Below, in pieces: positions 18,397-26,592 of a DNA stretch of 64,000 nucleotides; the first letter of the stretch is position 1; every line of letters begins with the position of its first letter. The notes under the pieces are model-generated. The model was not told the origin of the DNA. It did no database searches and worked only from the letters and a program-made list of their open reading frames with translations. Position numbers and translations under genes: made by a program. The stretch comes from Luteimonas padinae (GTDB taxonomy: Bacteria; Pseudomonadota; Gammaproteobacteria; Xanthomonadales; Xanthomonadaceae): the NCBI RefSeq assembly GCF_014652935.1, contig NZ_BMZT01000009.1, positions 49,900 to 113,899 of the forward strand, written 5' to 3'.

Positions 18397-20481
18397 ATGA
18401 ACGCCATCAACCACACCGAAGCCCAAGCCATCCACGCCACGGCCAGCGCCGCGCCTGCCGTGCTGCTGGAAGCCGCCGACCCGAGCAAGAATCTGATTCT
18501 TGTGCCGCTGTCGCGGCTGGTATCGCGCCCTACGGGCCGCAACGTGCGCAAGACCCCGCGCATGTCGATTCCCGAACTCGCCGCCAGCATCCAGCGTGTC
18601 GGCCTGCTGCAAAACCTGATCGTGACCGCGACCGCTGACGGCGAGCGTTACGAAGTCGTGGCCGGAGGCCGTCGCCTTGCCGCCCTCAAGCTGCTGGCGA
18701 AAAAGCACCGCATCAGCAAGGAATGGGAGGTGCCTTGCCTGCTGGTAGCCGATGGCACCGCCCGCACCGCCAGCCTGACCGAGAACGTGCAGCGCGAAGC
18801 CATGCACCCCGCCGACCAGTTCGAGGCATTTGTCGCGCTGGTGGCCGAAGGTCGCCCCATCGAGGACATTGCCGCAGATTTCAGCGTCACGCCGCTGGTG
18901 GTGCAGCGCCGCCTGAAACTTGCCAACGTGTCGCCGCGCCTGCTGGCCGACTACCGGGCCGAGGCCGTGAGCCTTGACCAGTTGATGGCCCTTGCCATCA
19001 CCGACGACCACGCCGCGCAGGAAGCCGCGTTCTACGATGCGCCCACATGGCAGCGCAGCCCGCATAACCTGCGCGACCGCCTGACCGAGCGCGAAATCGA
19101 CGCCTACCGGCATCCGCTGGTGCGGTTCGTCGGGCTGGACGCCTACGAGGCCGCAGGCGGTGGCACCCGCCGCGATCTGTTCGCGGAAGCCGATAGCGGC
19201 ATATATCTGACCGATGCCACGCTGCTGGAACGACTGGCGCAGGACAAGCTGGCCAGCCTTGCCGCCGAGGTGAAGGCCGAAGGCTGGGCGTGGGTGGATG
19301 CCACCCCCGGCACGACCCATGCTGACCTGCAAGCCTTCCAACGCGCCCCGAGGCAGCGCCGCAGCCCGAACAAGCGCGAAGCCCAACGCATCGAGAAGCT
19401 GCAAACCAAGATGCAGGCGCTGGCCGAGGCCGTGGATGCCGCCCTAGACGCCGACGATGAAGAAAAGGCCGACGCCTTGCAGGAGGAAGGCGAACACCTG
19501 GGCGAACAGTTGCAGGCGCTGGAAGATGGCTTGCAGGACTACGGGGAAGCCGTCAAAGCTGCCGCCGGTGCCATCGTCACCATCGACCGCAACGGCGAGG
19601 CCGTGATTCATCGTGGCCTGCTGCGCAAAGCCGAGGCCGAGGCACTGCGCACGCTTGAACGGCTGCGGCAAGGTTTCGGCAGCGAGGGCGAAGCCGGGAA
19701 CGACGACACCGGCGAGGAAGCCGACGACGCCCCCAAGCCCGCCGCCATGTCCGACCGACTGGCGCAACGCTTGAGCGCCCACCGTACCGCCGCGCTGCAA
19801 ATCGAAATGGCCCGGCATCCGCAGGTGGCGCTGGCCGCACTGGTGCATGGCATGGTGCAGACTGTCTTGCAAGGCAGCCACTACGGCCACGATCTGCCGC
19901 TGGGCGTGAAGCTGACCCAGCAGGATCGGCTGGAAGGCATGGCCCCGGACTGGCCGGAATCGCCCGCCGCCGTGGCACTGCGCGAACTGCAACAGGTGGC
20001 AGGCGAAGCCTTGCCGCAGGACAGCGCCGAACTTTTCACCACATTGCTGGCGAAGTCGCAGGATGAACTGGTGCGCCTGTTGGCCGTGTGCGTGGCGTCC
20101 ACGGTGGACGTGGTGACGCCCCGCGCCACACAACACCAGCCCGGTGCCGAACTGGTGCAGGCCGTGGGGTTGAACATGGCCGCGTGGTGGCAGCCGACCG
20201 CAGATGGCTACTTCCAGCATGTGCCGAAGGCCGCGATTCTGGACGCCGTGGGCGAGTTCGCGCCGGAGCACGTCACCCGGCTGGCGAAGTTGAAGAAGGG
20301 CGAAATTGCCAGCGAAGCCGAGCGGCTGGCCGATAGCACCGGCTGGATGCCTGCCATCTTCGCCGCCGAAGCCACGCAGCAGGCCGCGCAGGAGGTGGTG
20401 ACGGACGAGGCAGCCGAAGCACCGGAGGAAGTCGCCGCCGTGACTGATGAGCAGACGCAGGCCGAGGCATTGGCCGCTTGA
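18397..20481 (+). CDS. parB: ParB/RepB/Spo0J-family partition protein
   Basis: Large ParB-like protein (694 aa). The ParB N-terminal nuclease-like domain (about 35-130) contains GLLQNLIVTAT, the VVAGGRRLAALK segment and TENVQREAMHP, followed by an HTH (IEDIAADFSVTPLVVQRRLKLA). About 450 further residues are acidic and helical (KIEKLQTKMQALAEAVD type), and the tail is Glu/Ala-rich. This long form is typical of Tn4371-like and IncP-related ICEs, in which it may act in transcription or maintenance as well as partition. AAGGAG precedes the ATG. Its possible partner ParA is encoded 6 kb away and has lost its P-loop. Confidence 0.9.
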   Translation: MNAINHTEAQAIHATASAAPAVLLEAADPSKNLILVPLSRLVSRPTGRNVRKTPRMSIPELAASIQRVGLLQNLIVTATADGERYEVVAGGRRLAALKLLAKKHRISKEWEVPCLLVADGTARTASLTENVQREAMHPADQFEAFVALVAEGRPIEDIAADFSVTPLVVQRRLKLANVSPRLLADYRAEAVSLDQLMALAITDDHAAQEAAFYDAPTWQRSPHNLRDRLTEREIDAYRHPLVRFVGLDAYEAAGGGTRRDLFAEADSGIYLTDATLLERLAQDKLASLAAEVKAEGWAWVDATPGTTHADLQAFQRAPRQRRSPNKREAQRIEKLQTKMQALAEAVDAALDADDEEKADALQEEGEHLGEQLQALEDGLQDYGEAVKAAAGAIVTIDRNGEAVIHRGLLRKAEAEALRTLERLRQGFGSEGEAGNDDTGEEADDAPKPAAMSDRLAQRLSAHRTAALQIEMARHPQVALAALVHGMVQTVLQGSHYGHDLPLGVKLTQQDRLEGMAPDWPESPAAVALRELQQVAGEALPQDSAELFTTLLAKSQDELVRLLAVCVASTVDVVTPRATQHQPGAELVQAVGLNMAAWWQPTADGYFQHVPKAAILDAVGEFAPEHVTRLAKLKKGEIASEAERLADSTGWMPAIFAAEATQQAAQEVVTDEAAEAPEEVAAVTDEQTQAEALAA

Positions 20482-20542
20482 CCCCGCACCACAGATAGCG
20501 CCCCGGTTCCAGCCGGGGCGCTTTCATGCCGAGGATTCCCCC

Positions 20543-20752
20543 ATGAGCCACAACACCACGAGCCGCCCACGCATGGCCGCGACCTACGCCCCCGGCACGG
20601 TACGCGCTCGCCGTCGGCATGGCGATGGCGACGTGCGCGGCTACCGCCCGCCTCGCGGCTGGACAGCCCGCGCCGACCTGACCGACCGGCACCTCGTCAC
20701 GGGCCGCGCCTTGCCGCGTGCCGTGTGGTGGATCATCGAAACCAAAGAATAG
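20543..20752 (+). CDS. Small conserved ICE protein, unknown function
   Basis: A 69-aa basic protein starting MSHNTTSRPRMAATYAPGT, with a central RGYRPPRGWTARADL and a hydrophobic end (AVWWIIETKE). The ATG at 20543 follows GAGGATTCCCCC, 62 bp after parB. I believe similar small ORFs recur at this place in related elements, but no domain is recognised. An open frame extends upstream to 20447 without added signal. Confidence 0.5.
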   Translation: MSHNTTSRPRMAATYAPGTVRARRRHGDGDVRGYRPPRGWTARADLTDRHLVTGRALPRAVWWIIETKE

Positions 20753-21511
20753 GAAGCCACCGCGCCCAAGCCGTTCCGTCTTGGGGCGGGAAATGCCAAA
20801 ACTCCGCGCGCGGCAGTGGCCGCACCCGGTTTCAAGGCTCAAAGCCAAAACGCCCCTTTGCCGCCTTCGGTTAGGCGGCAAAGGGGCCGCGCACAAGTCG
20901 CCTTGTGCGCAAAAGCCATTGAAGCCATGCAAGTGCAGCGGCGCACGCGCCGCCGACATTCCGACAGCACATCGCCGCAATGGGCGGCGCTTGTGGGGCT
21001 ACGCCCCGGCTTGTTGCGGCAGGTTGCACGAAAGCGTGCCGTGCTCGACGCTGGCGGTTCGTTGCCTGTACGTCACGAAGGATGGTTCACCGACACGCCA
21101 CCCGGCCTTGCACTGGAGCTTCCACGCCACGCCTCAAGCAGGAGGCCGCCTGGCTACGTCAGAGACGCTTTCACCTTGTCGCTGGGTGTTGTCCTTGCCC
21201 GTGTCAGGGCGCAAGCCGGTGAAGCCGTCACGCGGGAAGCCGAGTCGGCCATGTTCCTTTCTGAGCGGGTCGGCCCAAGGCGTCCTGTCTGTTTGTGAAT
21301 CCGGGCGGTGGCCGGGCTTCTATGGCTGCAACCTTCCAGCGAAAACAATTTCCCCTGCGCTGCGCGCATTCCTCGCGGGACAAATTCTTTTCGCTTCCAG
21401 GCGCTCCACTGCGTTACGCCCGCAAGCGGTGCCGCCAGCCCGTCCCCCGCCGGTCGGATCACAACAGGACGCGATGGGCGCGAACCCTGTTCAACCGAAA
21501 GGAAATTCATC
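20753..21511 (+). other. 759-bp intergenic region with tandem hairpins
   Basis: No supported gene: the long frames here are shadows without family features. Near the start are two adjoining hairpins: a 14-bp perfect stem 20852-20865/20874-20887 (CCCCTTTGCCGCC arm, 8-nt loop) and a 9-bp perfect stem 20889-20897/20902-20910 (GCGCACAAG arm, 4-nt loop). No T-tract follows. They may be a transcription stop, an RNA control element or a protein-binding site. Confidence 0.6.
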
Positions 21512-21826
21512 ATGGCAAACATCGGCACCTTCACCGCAGAGAAAGACGGCTTCACCGGCACGCTTCGCACCCTGACCCTCAACGTCAAGGTCAAGCTGGT
21601 TGCCAATGACAAGGGCGAGAACGAAAGCGCCCCCGACTTCCGCCTTCAGGCGGCCGGCTACGACATCGGCGCGGCGTGGAAGAAGACCAGCGAAGCCGGG
21701 CGGGCTTACATCTCCGTGACCCTCGACGATCCTTCGTTCCCGGCAACGGTCTATGCCCGCCTCATCGAAGGCGAGGACGGCACGCATGACCTGATCTGGT
21801 CGCGCAGCAAGCCCAAGGCGGCCTGA
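21512..21826 (+). CDS. DUF736-family protein
   Basis: Small conserved protein (104 aa) of proteobacterial plasmids and ICEs, function unknown. It begins MANIGTFTAEKDGFTGTL and holds the family core of alternating strands with DFRLQAAGYDIGAAWKKTS and YISVTLDDPSFPA. The ATG at 21512 follows GAAAGGAAATT. It marks the backbone border before the low-GC minus-strand cassette. DUF736 genes often lie near replication and transfer genes, but no role has been shown to my knowledge. Confidence 0.9.
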   Translation: MANIGTFTAEKDGFTGTLRTLTLNVKVKLVANDKGENESAPDFRLQAAGYDIGAAWKKTSEAGRAYISVTLDDPSFPATVYARLIEGEDGTHDLIWSRSKPKAA

Positions 21827-21868
21827 CGGCCGCCCACCGCGCCCCGCCCATTGCGGCGGGGCACAACT

Positions 21869-22765
21869 CTATGCACGCATGACCTTATTCCAGTCGATGC
21901 TATGACCGGCAGCTTCAAGCTCACGCGCAAGTGCCTGTTTCCAACCTCCGCCGCTATCCATCGTCTCCCAAACGACACCGGCGAAATCGCTTGGGATTTC
22001 CACCGCCCCGCGTTTGAGAGCACATACCTTGTCTCTGCCCAGTCGGCCAATGAAGTATCCCAACTCCAAAAGCACATTCTGACGGGCTCTTGGCTCAGGC
22101 GTTCCTCCTTTTACGCAGCCCTCATCGTCTGGCGTAAGCAGAACTACTGCGAAACCAACGTCACTGTGAGCAACGACTTTTTCGATAATCGTTCGCCCTT
22201 GATTAGCCTGTTCGTGCAAGATAATAGCTTCAAGCCCTATTCGCTCAAGGAATCGCGCTACTGTTTCGCGAGCGCCATCATCGTGACCATGAACAATAAA
22301 GACCTTGCGCGAAAATTGGGCTTTTAACATGGTTTCCGTGCTTCCCTTGGCTTGGATATAACTCTTGTAATCTCGCACAAAGGGAATGATTAGCTGGCCA
22401 GTAAGTGCGTGAATTCCAGCAATGACCTTTTTTCCGGAATAGAAAAAATGGTGTCCGAAATTGGTAGCGTAGCCGGGATTTGCCGCCAGCTTCTCGATTA
22501 AAAGCAACGTCAACCCCAGCGCCTGTTTGGGGTCATCTGGCCAAGCAAGCTGGGCGCTTCCAACCATGCTGCCCCCAGTCTTTTCACTTTCAGCGATGAA
22601 CGCCTCAACGTCGAGACCTTCCGTGAGCTCGGCGTTGTATGGCTCAAGGTCGGGATGTCGTAGCAGTTGAGCCAATTTTTTGAGAGGTCTTTCGTAAGTT
22701 TGAAGCTGTGAGGACTGCAAGTCTAAAACTGCATTGTTTATTTCCGAGAATAAGTCTTTAGCCAT
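21869..22765 (-). CDS. TIR-like nucleotide-binding protein (PF10137 type), probable defence effector
   Basis: 298-aa protein whose C-terminal half (about 153-290) is a TIR-like domain of the predicted nucleotide-binding family: VFIVHGHDDGARE (155-167), LHEQANQGRTIIEKV with candidate catalytic Glu195, a VVLLTPDDEG strand and RARQNVLLELGYFIG. The same domain occurs in NAD-consuming CBASS effectors such as Cap12. The first 150 residues are helical with a YERPLKKLAQLL segment and match no domain I know. The ATG at 22765 overlaps the upstream stop (TGATG), so it is coupled to the 95-aa gene. AT-rich composition shows it is cargo. NAD cleavage and immunity are inferred. Confidence 0.82.
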   Translation of the reverse strand: MAKDLFSEINNAVLDLQSSQLQTYERPLKKLAQLLRHPDLEPYNAELTEGLDVEAFIAESEKTGGSMVGSAQLAWPDDPKQALGLTLLLIEKLAANPGYATNFGHHFFYSGKKVIAGIHALTGQLIIPFVRDYKSYIQAKGSTETMLKAQFSRKVFIVHGHDDGARETVARFLERIGLEAIILHEQANQGRTIIEKVVAHSDVGFAVVLLTPDDEGCVKGGTPEPRARQNVLLELGYFIGRLGRDKVCALKRGAVEIPSDFAGVVWETMDSGGGWKQALARELEAAGHSIDWNKVMRA

Positions 22766-23052
22766 CAATTATCCCCGTCCGACTTCAATCTAGCTTCCGC
22801 CGCTTTTTCAAGAATACTCTCCCGATACTTTTCCTTCATTTGTTCTGCGAGAGGGCCAACGATAGGGTTCGAAGAATATTCTCCTAAGCGGTCGTCGATC
22901 ATTCGATTGACCGATTGAATTGCGCCCTCAATGCTGGCGGGATCATTTGGATCAAAGTTTACGACCCCCAGTTCGCCGTCTAACTCACTCAAGGCGCGCT
23001 GCGCATCTTTTAGGTTTTTCTGAAGCTTATCCAGTCCGGTAATTTTGAACAC
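22765..23052 (-). CDS. 95-aa helical protein of the TIR cassette
   Basis: Unrecognised, charged, mostly helical protein. The N terminus (GLDKLQKNLKDAQRALSELD) looks like a short coiled coil; the middle contains VNFDPNDPASIEGAIQSVNRMI. It sits between the XRE regulator (13 bp gap) and the TIR-like gene (1-nt overlap), so it should be made with the effector. An adaptor, inhibitor or phage-component sensor would fit, but nothing in the sequence decides. AGGAGG-type sequence (ACCTCCTTT on the plus strand near 23057) lies upstream as its ribosome-binding site. Confidence 0.65.
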   Translation of the reverse strand: MFKITGLDKLQKNLKDAQRALSELDGELGVVNFDPNDPASIEGAIQSVNRMIDDRLGEYSSNPIVGPLAEQMKEKYRESILEKAAEARLKSDGDN

Positions 23053-23065
23053 GACTCACCTCCTT

Positions 23066-23359
23066 TTATTTATTCGGATGCTTGGAAAATGATGAAACTT
23101 CCCGAGCAATGTGATCCATCAGTTCATGGGCGTTTTTTGGATCACTACCCGCATACGCAAGGACCAGCAGCGTGAGTGGGTGAACATCCAGCACGGCACA
23201 AACATCTTCAATTTTATTCAATGTTGGGCTTTTCAGCCCTCGCTCCAGAGAGCTGAGATAAGTTCGGCTGGACACATCCGAGAACGCCTCCTGGCTCAGG
23301 CCACGCGCCTTTCTGATCCGCCGCAGTGCATCGGGCAAGGATGGCTTGAACGCTGTCAT
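23066..23359 (-). CDS. XRE-family transcriptional regulator
   Basis: 97-aa helix-turn-helix protein, first gene of the three-gene minus-strand cassette. The HTH spans residues 10-60: LRRIRKARGLSQEAFSDVSS and the recognition part RTYLSSLERGLKSPTL. The last 35 residues resemble the short tails of Cro/C-protein-like autoregulators found ahead of restriction and defence genes. It probably represses its own promoter, so the cassette would be switched on with delay after transfer (inference). Its start region has repeated TATAG motifs. Confidence 0.85.
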   Translation of the reverse strand: MTAFKPSLPDALRRIRKARGLSQEAFSDVSSRTYLSSLERGLKSPTLNKIEDVCAVLDVHPLTLLVLAYAGSDPKNAHELMDHIAREVSSFSKHPNK

Positions 23360-23630
23360 TCTGAACTTTCCCCAAAATCCAGAATGACAACCTGTTGCAT
23401 CCTATAGGGCTACAATCTATAGTGTTCATTTCGCACTTTTGTGATTTTGCTGAAATCCGCACTGGCGGCTTTCTTCAAAAGCGGAGAGCCTGATCCGTGT
23501 CTTTCCTGACTTCCGTGCATGTGCCTTCGTGCCTTTACGCTTCTACGGGTGCGTCGGCTTGCTCATCTGTGCTTTCGTGGGAAGGCTTGAAAGCGCCTCT
23601 GCTGCTCTGCAAGTCCGTGGACGTACAGCC
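23360..23630 (-). promoter_or_regulatory. Promoter/operator region of the XRE-TIR cassette
   Basis: AT-rich stretch upstream of the XRE gene holding CCTATAGGGCTACAATCTATAG (about 23402-23422), two CTATAG-type motifs 15-16 bp apart that could be the operator of the encoded regulator and overlap a -10. No exact -35 is clear. The part towards 23630 contains the start region of the divergent DUF2958 gene and no other gene. Confidence 0.35.
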
Positions 23631-23978
23631 ATGACTCCGCTCATCACCGCCGACGAGCGCATGCGCCTGCTGTCCAACGGCCAGGCTCGCGCTGACGGGC
23701 AGGACACCGACCCGCTGCCCGTGGTGCGCCTGTTCACGCCAGATGCGCATGCCACTTGGCTACTGGCTTCGCTCGACCCCGCCGATGGCGATACCGCCCA
23801 CGGCCTGATCGACTTGGGGATTGGCATGCCTGCGCTGGGAACGGTGAGGCTGTCCGACCTGGCCGCCATCGTCGGGCCGCGCCAGCAGCCCGTGATGCGG
23901 GATCGCTACTTCCAGCCGGTGCGACGTTTGTCGGAATACCTTCGGTTGGCCGAAGACAACGGCTCGATCACCGATTGA
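23631..23978 (+). CDS. DUF2958-domain protein
   Basis: Small conserved ICE backbone protein (115 aa). It matches the DUF2958 pattern: LITADERMRLLSNG at the N terminus, PVVRLFTPDAHATWLLASLDP, then FGLIDLG-like GLIDLGIGMPALGTV and a YLRLAE near the end. The ATG at 23631 is preferred; frames starting from 23529 add a low-complexity leader. Function is unknown. Its presence marks the return to the ICE core after the TIR cassette. Confidence 0.88.
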   Translation: MTPLITADERMRLLSNGQARADGQDTDPLPVVRLFTPDAHATWLLASLDPADGDTAHGLIDLGIGMPALGTVRLSDLAAIVGPRQQPVMRDRYFQPVRRLSEYLRLAEDNGSITD

Positions 23979-24299
23979 GCGCCAGCGCGAAGCGGAGCGC
24001 ACTGTGTCTATTTCGGTCTGGTCTGTGACCCGTTCGGTCTGAATCGGCAGTGTTGCACCGAAGCGGTGCGTGCCAGATCGAGACGGTCATGATGCCTGGC
24101 GCGGGCTGCGGCAAGCTGACCGACGCGGCATGCCATTGGAGTGCGTTGCCGCCGTCGCACTCGGACGATTTCAGCAACGCATCGGAGTTCATCGGTCTTG
24201 ACACTGCCAGTTTACGCTTCACCCATGACGTTTTGACGATGGTCTCGTAGCACGCCGTTTCGCCGTGGCGACGCATCCCCAGCACAGGGAGGTTGCCGC
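23979..24299 (+). other. 321-bp intergenic region
   Basis: No gene seen. A hairpin GCACCG (24055-24060) / CGGTGC (24064-24069) lies in its first third. A TTGACA-like TTGACAC around 24200 could be the -35 of a promoter for the DUF2285-repA operon. Confidence 0.45.
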
Positions 24300-25070
24300 A
24301 TGGCTGATCGCAGTGCCGAGCCGTGGTATGCCACGGCGGCCTATCTCTACGTTCTGCATCTGGATGGCCCGGCGCTGGCCTGGGAGTACCTGCGCCGTCA
24401 TCCAGACTATCGGCACGACTGGCTCCGCCGTCGTCGCCAACCGGATGCTGGCGGGCATTGGGGGCTTCGCCTGCTGGAAGATCCCGCCCTGGATGCGCGA
24501 GACGCGCACCCGGCCTGGTTCCCCGATCACGATGCCGTGGTGCAGCTCTACCCGGATGCCGATCCACCGCCCGATGCCCTGTGCTTTGAGTTCTGGAAGC
24601 TGCCGGGCCACAAATACCTGATCCATGACGGCAAGCGCCTGGTGCTGATGGCACGCTGGCCCGGCTGCTGCCTGCGCTTCGTGCTCGCGCCCGGCCTGGC
24701 CGACGGCATGGCTTACGCCTATGCCATCCGGGCCTGCGCCGTACCGTGTGCTCGATACCACGCACTTGCCGTCGAGTTAGACAGGCTGGCCGCTGCGGCG
24801 GATGCCGCTCCTGTCGCCACTGCGCGGCCCCGGCCTTCGCTAAGCCAGCTTCAGGAAGTGCATACCCTGCAGGCGCTCGACGCGACCCTGGCGGGCGCAT
24901 CCTTGCGCGAAGTTGCCGAAGGGCTGTTCGGTGCAGATGCCGTCGCGGCCGACTGGCACAAAGACAGCGCCTTACGTGCCCGCGTGCGGCGGCTGGTGCA
25001 GCGCGGCGAGGCGTTGATGTGCGGGGGCTATCGCACTCTGGCGCAGCTTCCGCCGGTTGCATCGCATTGA
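24300..25070 (+). CDS. DUF2285 (DUF6499-DUF2285) family protein, putative regulator
   Basis: 256-aa protein. The N-terminal part (EPWYATAAYLYVLHLDGPALAWEYLRRHPDYR) is the DUF6499-type module; the C-terminal part (HTLQALDATLAGASLREVAEGLFG.. LRARVRRLVQRGEALMCGGYRTL) is the DUF2285 domain, which resembles an HTH. Such proteins are encoded upstream of repA in Tn4371-like ICEs and in mesorhizobial elements, where some act as transcriptional activators of excision or replication genes; that role here is inference. GGAGGTT precedes the ATG. The sequence is complete, high-GC and in the same direction as the genes that follow. Confidence 0.85.
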   Translation: MADRSAEPWYATAAYLYVLHLDGPALAWEYLRRHPDYRHDWLRRRRQPDAGGHWGLRLLEDPALDARDAHPAWFPDHDAVVQLYPDADPPPDALCFEFWKLPGHKYLIHDGKRLVLMARWPGCCLRFVLAPGLADGMAYAYAIRACAVPCARYHALAVELDRLAAAADAAPVATARPRPSLSQLQEVHTLQALDATLAGASLREVAEGLFGADAVAADWHKDSALRARVRRLVQRGEALMCGGYRTLAQLPPVASH

Positions 25071-25182
25071 GGGGGGACGTTTTGCGCCCCCTGCAATTCG
25101 TCCCTTAGCAAGAAGCCCGAATTTCTTGAAAGTGCCTCTATCCGGCCGCGTGGTGTGGCCGGGCTTGATGGAGGACCATCCC

Positions 25183-25467
25183 ATGCGACCCGCTCCCTTA
25201 CGGCCTGCCGCCGCTGCTGTCGCTGCGCCCGCGCAGCCCCAACGCTACCTGACAAACGACGAAGCCGCCGACTACCTGCGGCTGTCGCCGCGCACGCTGG
25301 AGAAACAGCGCGTGATCGGCGGCGGCCCGAAGTTCCGCAAGTTCGGCCGCCGCGTCATGTATGCCGTGAGCGACCTCGACGCCTGGGCCGATGCGCGCAG
25401 TTTTGATGCGACTTCCGACCCGGAGTACGCCGAGCGCCATGCGGGCGACTACCGTGATGGCCGCTGA
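25183..25467 (+). CDS. AlpA/MerR-like helix-turn-helix protein, possible excisionase
   Basis: 94-aa protein with an Ala/Pro-rich N terminus and a winged HTH of the excisionase/AlpA type: YLTNDEAADYLRLSPRTLEKQRVIGGGPKFRKFGRRVMY then the wing-like VSDLDAWADAR. Proteins of this type regulate or serve as directionality factors in mobile elements; no other excisionase candidate is present in this ICE. GATGGAGG precedes the ATG at 25183. It lies 27 bp before repA, so the two are probably cotranscribed. Role as Xis or repA regulator is inferred. Confidence 0.8.
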   Translation: MRPAPLRPAAAAVAAPAQPQRYLTNDEAADYLRLSPRTLEKQRVIGGGPKFRKFGRRVMYAVSDLDAWADARSFDATSDPEYAERHAGDYRDGR

Positions 25468-25493
25468 CCGTCGGCGCGTGGGTGGCCTTCGCC

Positions 25494-26339
25494 ATGTCCA
25501 GCCCGCCAGGGCAAGCCTTGCAGCAGCGCGAACAACTCGACCTGTTCCGTGCGCTGCCGGGCGACATGGCGCCACGCGACAGCCAGGACTTGATGGCCTT
25601 TCCATTCTTCTCGCTGGCGAAGTCGCGGCGCACGGCGCCGATCGACTTCCGGGCAGGCGGCATCACCATCCGCGTGGAAGGTACGCAGGAACACGGCATC
25701 GCCACGATATGGGATGCCGACATCCTGATCTGGGCCGCCAGCCAGATCGTGGAAGCCCGCGATGCGGGCATCCCGACCTCGCGGCTGATGCAGGTGCGCC
25801 CCTACGAGATCCTGCGCTTCATCGGGCGCGGTACGTCGCTGCGCGACTACCAGCGCCTCAAGGCCGCGCTCGACCGACTGCAATCGACCACGGTGGCCAC
25901 GTCCATCCGCGAAACCACGGGAAGGCGATTGCATCGCTTCTCGTGGATCAACGAGTGGAAGGAACTGGCCGACGCCAGCGGCACGCCGCTGGGCATCGAG
26001 CTGATCCTGCCGGACTGGTTCTATGCGGGCGTGGTGGATGCGGCCCTGGTGCTGACCATCGACCCGACGTACTTCCGGCTGACCGGCGGCATCGAGCGGT
26101 GGCTGTACCGATTGGTGCGCAAGCACGGCGGGCGGCAGGAGCACGGCTGGCAATTCGATTTCCAGCACCTGTACCGCAAGTCGGGCAGCGTGGCGCGCTA
26201 CTACGACTTCGCCGCCGACCTGCGTGCGCTGGTGGCGCAGCAATCGTTGCCCGGCTACGTCCTGGGCATCGAGCGGATGCCCGGCGAGAAAACCGAACTG
26301 CTGACCTTCCGGCCCGTGCCGCCCACGGCACGGGGATAA
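25494..26339 (+). CDS. repA: Replication initiator protein A (RPA family)
   Basis: 281-aa initiator of the RepA/TrfA-related type (PF10134). Key stretches are QREQLDLFRALPGDM at the N terminus, DLMAFPFFSLAKSRRTAPI, the winged-helix-like RPYEILRFIGRGTSLRDYQRLKAAL, and GGIERWLYRLVRKHGG. Such proteins bind iterons and allow the excised circle to replicate, which stabilises the ICE. The ATG at 25494 (MSSPPGQAL..) is preferred over the GTG at 25482 from family knowledge. Three direct repeats that look like iterons start 23 bp after the stop, supporting an origin beside the gene. Confidence 0.87.
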   Translation: MSSPPGQALQQREQLDLFRALPGDMAPRDSQDLMAFPFFSLAKSRRTAPIDFRAGGITIRVEGTQEHGIATIWDADILIWAASQIVEARDAGIPTSRLMQVRPYEILRFIGRGTSLRDYQRLKAALDRLQSTTVATSIRETTGRRLHRFSWINEWKELADASGTPLGIELILPDWFYAGVVDAALVLTIDPTYFRLTGGIERWLYRLVRKHGGRQEHGWQFDFQHLYRKSGSVARYYDFAADLRALVAQQSLPGYVLGIERMPGEKTELLTFRPVPPTARG

Positions 26340-26362
26340 CTGCGGGAAAACCTGTTAATTCA

Positions 26363-26425
26363 CTCGTGCTATCAGGCAACAGGAGGCTCGTGCTATCAGG
26401 CAACAAATCCTCGTGCTATCAGGCA
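26363..26425. repeat. Three direct repeats (putative iterons) downstream of repA
   Basis: CTCGTGCTATCAGGCA occurs at 26363, 26387 and 26410, spaced 24 and 23 bp, about two helical turns. The first two copies share a further ACA. This arrangement is typical of initiator-binding iterons. The flank to 26592 is AT-rich (CCTTAACTTCCCTAACAG.., TAAATACATAACTTTTAG..), which could be the unwinding region. Together the 253-bp gap looks like an origin of replication; no gene is present in it. Confidence 0.75.
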
Positions 26426-26592
26426 CAAAAATCGGCTGCAAACCCGCGCCGTTGCTGGGTTTGCGCGCCCCTTAACTTCCCTAACAGTAAATACATAACT
26501 TTTAGTAGAAGCACGCCGTTTCGGTGGACAACCGCCAAACGGCACGAAATGCAGGAGCGAAAGACCGGCTTTCCAGCACGGAGGGCCGCGCC

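Noticed and set aside
20718..21575. 285-codon and other frames between the small gene and DUF736
   Set aside because: They run through perfect hairpins, lack domains and several frames are open at once, as GC-rich non-coding DNA gives.
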